Below, piece after piece: positions 58,746-64,000 of a DNA stretch of 64,000 nucleotides. The notes beneath the pieces were generated by a model that was given only the letters and a program-made list of their open reading frames with translations, made no database searches and was not told the origin of the DNA. The stretch lies in the NCBI RefSeq assembly GCF_002998925.1, contig NZ_CP027228.1, positions 1,426,001 through 1,490,000 of the forward strand, read 5' to 3'. The position numbers and the translations under genes were made by a program. This DNA comes from Mogibacterium diversum. GTDB lineage: Bacteria; Bacillota; Clostridia; Peptostreptococcales; Anaerovoracaceae. Position 1 is the first letter of the stretch; every line of letters begins with the position of its first letter.

Positions 58746-59414
58746 CTATATCATGCCGTTTCCTTTGTCTTTCTCTACGACAAACTTTCTAAGTGTATTG
58801 ATATGATCTGATGCTGCTTTCCTTGCCGCTTCCGAATCGCCAGCTACGATAGCATCTACAATCTTCTTATGCTCAATCGGCTGAATCATGTACTTGCTCT
58901 GACTCTCATAGTATACGTAACGGAATCTCATCGATAGTTCTTGAACCTGCTTAACCATCTGGATGAGAGTCTTATTGCCACTACACTGCACTATATAGCT
59001 ATGAAGCTTAACGTCGTACTCTACCATTTCGTCCATCTCGCCATTTTCCATCGCGAGCTCACTTAGCCTGAGAAGCTTCTGTAAAGCTGCTTTATCCTCA
59101 TCGCTCGCCTTAACTGCGGCAATAGAAGCTGCGAGTCCGCCCAGAGTTTCTCTCACCTCAAAGACGTCCTCTAGATCTTTGATGGAAATCTCAGATACAT
59201 ATGCGCCGTGACGTGGCTCGATAACAACCAAGCCTTCGTTAGCAAGTTTACGAATCGCCTCTCTGATAGGTGTTCTGCTTACGTTCATCTTCTCCGCCAG
59301 GTCAATTTCCATGAGCCTTGTGTGCGCATCTATTTCACCCGTTAGAATTCGTCTCTTGAGCTCTAAGTACACTAGCTCTCTTAATGGTTTCTGAATCTGA
59401 AAATCTAACTCCAT
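58746..59414 (-). CDS. GntR-family regulator, FadR/FCD type
   Basis: A 222-residue regulator. The N-terminal winged helix is LVYLELKRRILTGEIDAHTRLMEIDLAEKMNVSRTPIREAIRKLANEGLV (about 13-62). The C-terminal all-alpha FCD domain has the metal-ligand pattern with Asp/His in EYDVKLHSYIVQCSGN near residue 150 and a late HINTLRKF. FCD regulators sense small acids. Its start lies 10 bases inside the ispE gene, so it is co-transcribed with ispE. The target is unknown. Confidence 0.88.
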   Translation of the reverse strand: MELDFQIQKPLRELVYLELKRRILTGEIDAHTRLMEIDLAEKMNVSRTPIREAIRKLANEGLVVIEPRHGAYVSEISIKDLEDVFEVRETLGGLAASIAAVKASDEDKAALQKLLRLSELAMENGEMDEMVEYDVKLHSYIVQCSGNKTLIQMVKQVQELSMRFRYVYYESQSKYMIQPIEHKKIVDAIVAGDSEAARKAASDHINTLRKFVVEKDKGNGMI

Positions 59415-60406
59415 AAGTTAAGTCCTCCGCTCTTTGTCTTCCAGTATCGCCAAGTCGGTTCAACCCATCTAGCAGATTCTAAAGCCTCACAGTCAGCTTC
59501 GAATCTAGTTTCTTCGGTATAGTAAGCTGCCACGGTGGGTCCGCTACCGCTCATCAAAACTTCATCAGCGTGCAAATGCTCGCGTATCCGCGACACCAAG
59601 TTCTGCACTTCTCGGTAATGCGTAAGTGTATACAGCTCAAGTTCATTATAGAAGCGATTAACATCTGCTTCTCTTTGCGCAAGCTCTGCGCCTTCAAGTT
59701 TCCTGTCAATTGCCTCATACACTTCCTTAGTAGATACAGCAATGCCAGGGTTAAATAAAATCACGAAATATGGTCTCGGCATAACTGCTTCAACCACTTC
59801 GCCTATTCCAGAAACTATCGCAGCGCAGCTCGCCTCTTCGAGCTGTGGTAGACCCTTCAGTTCATCAGCATTAAGAAATGCATTCATCATTATAGAAAAA
59901 GGCACATCCGCACCGACCTTAACGCCCACCGCCATGAGATCCCTCATAGACAAAGGGCTGCCGAGCAGGTGGTTCACGCCGAGCATAACCACTGCTGCAT
60001 TTCCACTGCCACCTGCAATCCCAGCTGCTACGGGTAGCTTCTTATCAATCTCGATCGAGATGCACTCAGCGCCTCTCTCTTCCATAAGTTCCGTGAGATT
60101 ATATCGACTAGAAATTGCCTCTATAACGGAGATTGCGCCCTTGACAGCTAGATTGTCTGCAGTTAATGGAATATTCTTATTTGTTGATGATAAGTATATG
60201 TTAGTTTCTGCAAAAAAACAATTATAATCGCAACTATTTATTAATTTAGTTCTTATTTTTAATACATCGAAAATATTGATACTTTGCATTAATGACTTTA
60301 TATCGTGATAGCCGTCCGATCTTCTAGATAGCACATACAACGAAAGGTTTATTTTCGCGTACGCTTTGAGTTCGATTTCAGAAGGCTTCATATCTTCTCT
60401 ACTCAT
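59405..60406 (-). CDS. ispE: 4-diphosphocytidyl-2-C-methyl-D-erythritol kinase
   Basis: A 333-residue GHMP kinase of the non-mevalonate isoprenoid pathway. Motifs are AYAKINLSLYVLSRRSDGYHDIKSLMQ near the N-terminus, the ATP loop LPVAAGIAGGSGNAA near residue 128, VGADVPFSI near residue 165 and MSGSGPTVAAYY near residue 285. It is longer than most IspE (about 280-300), with extra residues around 55-80. It overlaps the GntR gene by 10 bases. Confidence 0.9.
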   Translation of the reverse strand: MSREDMKPSEIELKAYAKINLSLYVLSRRSDGYHDIKSLMQSINIFDVLKIRTKLINSCDYNCFFAETNIYLSSTNKNIPLTADNLAVKGAISVIEAISSRYNLTELMEERGAECISIEIDKKLPVAAGIAGGSGNAAVVMLGVNHLLGSPLSMRDLMAVGVKVGADVPFSIMMNAFLNADELKGLPQLEEASCAAIVSGIGEVVEAVMPRPYFVILFNPGIAVSTKEVYEAIDRKLEGAELAQREADVNRFYNELELYTLTHYREVQNLVSRIREHLHADEVLMSGSGPTVAAYYTEETRFEADCEALESARWVEPTWRYWKTKSGGLNLWS

Positions 60407-60424
60407 TTATCCCGCCTTAGATTC

Positions 60425-60456
60425 TAAAAAATGCGAGGATGCTGTGCACCCTCGCA
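60425..60456 (-). terminator. terminator of the Ig-like membrane protein gene
   Basis: Perfect 7-bp stem TGCGAGG / CCTCGCA with an 11-nt loop, followed on the minus strand by TTTTTT. Confidence 0.8.
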
Positions 60457-60510
60457 TATATTGTACTATTTATCATACATAAATGTATATGTTATTTGTG
60501 ATTTTTCGAA

Positions 60511-61299
60511 TTACTTCGAGGATTTTTTGCCCCCTGCTTTACGGCCTTTGATTGGACTTGGCTTATGGACCTTATATACATTAGGTAGAAGTTCGCTTAT
60601 CTCAAGTTTCTCCTCAACCTTTTTTGTGCCTTTTCTCTTAGCCCTTCTCTCAGCTTTAGCAACTCTCTTTTTCTCTTCAGCGATTACTTCTTCGACTGAC
60701 TTTCCAGTCTTCTTCGCCTCTTTATAAGGATTGAATGTGGATTCTCCGGATTTCTCCTTCTCAACCTTATCGTCATCATCCTTATTGTGCTGCTGTCTAA
60801 TCGTCACAACCATGATACCACCGAACATTATTACCATCATAACCATATTGATAGTTGTGTTCAGAGTCTGGTTAAAAGTCTTAAAGCTTACAGTAGTCTC
60901 TTTTCCAAGGGTATTGCCATTATCGTCCACAAAATCCTTCTCGATTACGAGCTTGTACTCCGAGTTATTCTTAACCTTGAATTTCTTGTTAGTGCTGTCC
61001 CCAAGTACGAGCACTAGTCCGGAATCATCGTTAGCAGTCAGAACCTTTATTGGAATCTTTTTACCGTCCTTATCAACAATTTTGACACTATTTTTGTTAT
61101 TGGCCTGCGCTGCCTTACTTGATACAGAATGATTAAAGTAAAGCTTAACCCCTAGGTTCTCGATTGAAGTGTTCTTCTGCCCATCCTTAGGGTATGAAGA
61201 CTTCAGCGCAAAAGTAGTATCATCTGCTGCGAAGCACATAGCTGTGCTAAGAACAACCATAAGCATCGATAGAACTGCAATTAGCCCTTTTCTTTTCAT
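60511..61299 (-). CDS. Ig-like (SbsA/Big_5) domain membrane protein
   Basis: A 262-residue protein. Residues 1-25 form a signal peptide, residues about 30-135 a bacterial Ig-like domain of the SbsA/Big_5 type (SSYPKDGQKNTSIENLGVKLYFNHSV, ending TVSFKTF), then one membrane helix (INMVMMVIMFGGIMVVTI) and a highly basic Lys/Arg-rich cytoplasmic tail. It may sense or anchor at the cell surface. Its start directly follows the tadA stop (61300), so they form one operon. Confidence 0.8.
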   Translation of the reverse strand: MKRKGLIAVLSMLMVVLSTAMCFAADDTTFALKSSYPKDGQKNTSIENLGVKLYFNHSVSSKAAQANNKNSVKIVDKDGKKIPIKVLTANDDSGLVLVLGDSTNKKFKVKNNSEYKLVIEKDFVDDNGNTLGKETTVSFKTFNQTLNTTINMVMMVIMFGGIMVVTIRQQHNKDDDDKVEKEKSGESTFNPYKEAKKTGKSVEEVIAEEKKRVAKAERRAKRKGTKKVEEKLEISELLPNVYKVHKPSPIKGRKAGGKKSSK

Positions 61300-61821
61300 C
61301 TAATTTTCCTCCAATATATCAACTTCGTTTTCGACTGCATCTATATTCTTCTTGCGAAGCTGTGCCTTAGAAACCCTAAGCTCTCTAAAAAAGCTGGTTA
61401 ACACCTCCGCGCACTTCTCGGCAAGTATCCCTCGTTCTACATATATACTGTGGTTAAGCTGTGCCTCGTTAGTAATATCAAATATAGAGCCTGCAGCTCC
61501 ATTCTTAGGATCCATCGTTCCTATGTAAAGCTTATCCAGCCTTGAGAGCACCATCGCTCCAGCACACATCGAGCACGGCTCAAGTGTCACATACAGCTCA
61601 CATCCGCTCAGCCATTTACTTCCGAGCTTTGCTTCGGCTGCATCCATCGCCAACATCTCAGCGTGAGCTGATGAAGATGCGTATGCTTCCACCATGTTGT
61701 GAGCTCTGGCGATAATTTCATCGTCCTTCACTACGATGGCTCCGACCGGAACTTCTCCGAGCTCTGCAGCTATATAGGCTTCTTTTAAAGCTTCTTTCAT
61801 GTAGAAATTGTTATCTCGCAT
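61300..61821 (-). CDS. tadA: tRNA-specific adenosine deaminase
   Basis: A 173-residue cytidine/deoxycytidylate deaminase-fold enzyme. Zinc and catalytic residues are in AHAEMLAMDAAE near residue 56 and EPCSMCAGAM near residue 85. It converts A34 to inosine in tRNA-Arg(ACG), needed to read CGN codons. The C-terminus has an extra charged tail of about 20 residues (KAQLRKKNIDAVENEVDILEE). Confidence 0.92.
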   Translation of the reverse strand: MRDNNFYMKEALKEAYIAAELGEVPVGAIVVKDDEIIARAHNMVEAYASSSAHAEMLAMDAAEAKLGSKWLSGCELYVTLEPCSMCAGAMVLSRLDKLYIGTMDPKNGAAGSIFDITNEAQLNHSIYVERGILAEKCAEVLTSFFRELRVSKAQLRKKNIDAVENEVDILEEN

Positions 61822-61860
61822 ATCAGTTTACTTTATCATAGAGACGTGCATTTTTCAACA

Positions 61861-61896
61861 AGAAAACAAGCCAGACATATGTCTGGCCAGTTTTCT
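61861..61896. terminator. bidirectional terminator between tadA and Gate protein genes
   Basis: Palindromic stem GCCAGACAT/ATGTCTGGC (61870-61887) with an outer AGAAAAC / GTTTTCT pair, giving U-rich ends on both strands. Confidence 0.75.
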
Positions 61897-61951
61897 GTGT
61901 CATGTGTGTTAAATAATGTAATACGCAATTTTTTATAAACCTGCAACATTG

Positions 61952-63109
61952 CTAGTGAATCAGCAGCACGTACAGTAGATGTGCAACTATACCAGCGCAG
62001 AGACCTCCAATTGTATGAGATAGGATAGCCTTTCCTGCAAGAGCTCTCGACTTAAGCGCATCCATCATTCCGATATGTGTGCTGAGATATCCTGACCAGC
62101 ACATACCCATTGCTGTAAATACTGCGATATCGTTAGGCGAAACCTTGCCTGTCTTAATGAATTCAGGCACTAGAGAGATAGCAGCTCCTACAGCTCCTAG
62201 CGATGTGATTGGGAATGAAATAGCTTCTGGTGAGTGGAAACCGAACAGTGGCTCGATTATGAAGTTAATCTTCTGTCCTAGATACGGTAGCAGCTTTATG
62301 CCCTCGTATGCTGCGCCTGTATATCCGCTCTTTCCAGGTCCGAATGTGAACATCATTACGAATGTGCACACGATTAAAACTCCTGGTATAATCGCAAGCC
62401 CCATCTCAACGCCGTTCTTACCACCCTCTAGCAATGAGTCGAGCACTCTTTGGAACATGTTTCCTTCACGTATAAGTCTGTATTCTCCTTCAGTCTTGAG
62501 ATCTTCTACTGAGAAATGCTTTGCATATGGTTCCATAGCTTCATCGCCGTAGAATTTTTTAGTCTGCCAAAGCATAAGCCTTACACTGATAACCGACCCT
62601 ATAATAGCTGCAACATTGCCTAATAGCGCTGGGGCTATAAACTGTTTACCTTGCGCAATCATAAATGTCGTAACGATAAGCCCCATTCCGAAAGAAGTTC
62701 CAAGATTACAAAGTGCCGGCACTTGATACTTGCGGAAATACTGAGTAAACGTTTGATCCTTTGCAAACGGTATAATTGCTGGGTTATCTGATAGATATGT
62801 AGCGACTGCTCCCGTGATACTCGCTCCTGGCAGCCCCCATATTGGTTTCATTAGTGGTGCAAAAATCTTATTGATAAGCGCAATTGCACCGAACTCCGAA
62901 AGCAGTCCGCTGATAGCACCAGCGAGTACAGCCATCGCCATTATTAGAAATACGGTGGAGAGGAGGAGGTCATGTGCTGTTGCCATCATGGTCTTAAACA
63001 TGTTGCCGACGCCCATCTTATGTCCTAGCCATGAGAATCCTCCGATAAATATGAACAAGAATACGAATGTTTCAAGACTGACGGCTTTTACCTTCTTCTT
63101 GCCTTCCAT
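61952..63109 (-). CDS. Gate-domain (YjiH-type) membrane transporter
   Basis: A 385-residue membrane protein with about ten hydrophobic helices. Nucleoside-recognition (Gate) patterns: AGAISGLLSEFGAIALINKIF near residue 65, ATYLSDNPAIIPFAKDQ near residue 105 and GFHSPEAISFPITSLGA near residue 290. The YjiH/YjjB-like group is thought to move small molecules, with unknown substrate. AGGAAGGTATC precedes the ATG. It is monocistronic. Confidence 0.8.
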   Translation of the reverse strand: MEGKKKVKAVSLETFVFLFIFIGGFSWLGHKMGVGNMFKTMMATAHDLLLSTVFLIMAMAVLAGAISGLLSEFGAIALINKIFAPLMKPIWGLPGASITGAVATYLSDNPAIIPFAKDQTFTQYFRKYQVPALCNLGTSFGMGLIVTTFMIAQGKQFIAPALLGNVAAIIGSVISVRLMLWQTKKFYGDEAMEPYAKHFSVEDLKTEGEYRLIREGNMFQRVLDSLLEGGKNGVEMGLAIIPGVLIVCTFVMMFTFGPGKSGYTGAAYEGIKLLPYLGQKINFIIEPLFGFHSPEAISFPITSLGAVGAAISLVPEFIKTGKVSPNDIAVFTAMGMCWSGYLSTHIGMMDALKSRALAGKAILSHTIGGLCAGIVAHLLYVLLIH

Positions 63110-63568
63110 TGATGATACCTTCCTTTCATATAACCCTATTATTTTTATTACGCTTGTTACTAACAGCTCCTTACAAGTAATTTGGTCTGCATGGTTTTGA
63201 TAATTAGTTCACTATATTATCTCGATTAACGTATTTTTCTTATATATTCCATGCGCTCAGTCAATCCTTAGATATCATTTGAGCTGCTAAACCTGTTGGA
63301 TTTATTATCATTTATAGATATTTATATGTCAAATAGGCAAACTTCAAGAAAATCAGTTTTTGATAATTTTTTATCGGAATTTGGTGATTTGCTTTAAAAA
63401 TTTTTGTTTTTTGTCAGTTTACGACAAGTTTATTCGATTTTAGACATCATATATATTGGGGAGTTTAAATTTTTTCGACACAATATATAGTAATCACGCA
63501 AAGTGACCATACCGACATAATGTAGTTTTGTCACTTTGCGCATTCGCTTTTTTACAAAAAAATAAAAA
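63110..63568. other. intergenic region without a gene
   Basis: About 460 bp of very AT-rich DNA. I see no supported coding frame. It holds a small inverted repeat TTGTC / GACAA (63413-63429), the larger dyad at 63497-63540 and probably the promoter of the leftward Gate gene. Confidence 0.6.
63497..63540. promoter_or_regulatory. 11-bp perfect inverted repeat with 22-nt loop
   Basis: CGCAAAGTGAC (63497-63507) and GTCACTTTGCG (63530-63540) are complementary, with centres 33 bp apart (about three DNA turns). A T6 run follows after 8 bp on the plus strand, so it may be a terminator-like hairpin or a paired operator. Confidence 0.5.
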
Positions 63569-63598
63569 AACAGGCAGAAATTTTAAATCCTGCCTGTT
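63569..63598 (-). terminator. terminator of the wall-anchored protein gene
   Basis: Perfect 9-bp stem AACAGGCAG / CTGCCTGTT with a 12-nt loop, followed on the minus strand by TTTTTATTTTTTT. Confidence 0.85.
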
Positions 63599-63645
63599 TT
63601 GCTCATAAATAGTCCTTTATTTATGCAGCTTTCTATTCCGAATGA

Positions 63646-64000
63646 CTATTTTTCACTCTTCCTCTTCCTTGAGAATACTGCGAGTGAGCCTGATGCAATA
63701 GCTATCATAGCCAGATACAGCGCAATTGCTGTTGTATCACCAGTTTTCACTGCTCTGGATACTCTGTATCCGCGATACTTAGCTCTCGCATTTCTGTTAC
63801 CATTTGAACTTGAAGTATTGCCATTTACAATTGGCTGATTCTTAGTTCTGATAGTAAAGCTTGTCGAAGCTCCACCTCTCTTATCCTTGAAAGCGACTGT
63901 CAAGGTATGGCTACCTGTGCTCTGTCTATCGAGAACTGCTTTCTTAAGGGTAACTCTTACGCTCCCCTTTGCAGCTGTATAGTCAACATCCTTTACGAGC
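63646..64000 (-). CDS. sortase-type surface protein, C-terminal part (5' partial)
   Basis: The frame is open to the right edge; 117 C-terminal residues are visible. The first 50 are an X2-like beta domain (VDYTAAKGSVRVTLKKAVLD, then HTLTVAFKD). A linker rich in Ser, Asn and Arg leads to VKTGDTTAIALYLAMIAIASGSLAVFSRKRKSEK-type ending: a KTGD motif, a membrane helix and a basic tail. This is a cell-wall sorting signal with an unusual first residues (AVKTGD rather than LPxTG). A TTG at 63903 is an internal codon, not the start. Confidence 0.8.
   Translation of the reverse strand, partial: LVKDVDYTAAKGSVRVTLKKAVLDRQSTGSHTLTVAFKDKRGGASTSFTIRTKNQPIVNGNTSSSNGNRNARAKYRGYRVSRAVKTGDTTAIALYLAMIAIASGSLAVFSRKRKSEK

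Overview
The window is a bacterial chromosome segment of moderate-to-low GC with strong Shine-Dalgarno sites (GGAGG type) and AT-rich rho-independent terminators. Its genes include an FprA-type flavodiiron protein, a YedE/TusA-like selenium-type cluster, DUF1846, DUF1934, DUF6110 and DUF6873 families, choline-binding repeats and a sortase-type C-terminus. This set points to an anaerobic Clostridia, plausibly an Anaerovoracaceae/Mogibacterium-like organism. That placement is inferred from gene content, not from a marker gene.

Layout. Bases 1-5950 are host: a membrane protein cut by the left edge, a three-gene YedE/TusA/DUF3343 cluster, an HD-domain hydrolase, a large secreted metallo-beta-lactamase-fold/choline-binding protein and a DUF898 protein. 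Bases 5953-45010 are a complete, apparently intact 39-kb prophage inserted in the 3' half of a tRNA-Thr(CGT) gene. It is flanked by 61-bp att repeats with one mismatch. The regenerated tRNA sits at the right end (44965-45039, minus strand). Bases 45041-64000 are host again: asparaginase/DUF6873/radical-SAM operon, aroD, ClC channel, DUF1846, DUF1934, fprA, HtrA protease, a P-type ATPase with two small partner proteins, GntR regulator, ispE, an Ig-like membrane protein, tadA, a Gate-domain transporter and a wall-anchored protein cut by the right edge.

The prophage is podovirus-like. It has a P22-type portal, an N4-gp56-type capsid, a gp10-like beta-propeller tail protein, fibre and fibronectin-type III proteins, and no tape measure, tail tube or sheath. 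Its late genes run leftward from terminase (31.8 kb) through portal, a Prp-like protease, scaffold, capsid and tail to a 3067-residue polyvalent virion protein (zincin motif, probable nuclease domain), then holin, endolysin and a lysis-associated membrane protein. Early genes also run leftward from a CI/Cro-type switch at 40.8 kb. They include many small proteins, MazG, HNH, PC4-like, a DNA adenine methylase and an HUH-type rolling-circle initiator, but no polymerase or helicase. A terminator at 32.14 kb separates early from late genes. A rightward lysogeny module holds a LexA-like repressor, RhuM, a membrane protein and integrase.

The most unusual items are these: (1) a roughly 355-nt, promoter-to-terminator structured noncoding RNA with about nine hairpins between integrase and attR (44421-44775); (2) two large hairpin modules sharing a 14-bp flank but with different stems, upstream of the HUH initiator; (3) an independently transcribed opposite-strand cassette (RHH regulator plus small protein) between early and late regions; (4) a G8 tract in a tail-tip gene; (5) a phage-supplied terminator that replaces the host tRNA terminator lost on integration. 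Ten genes below 60 codons were found by reading the sequence directly and are listed.
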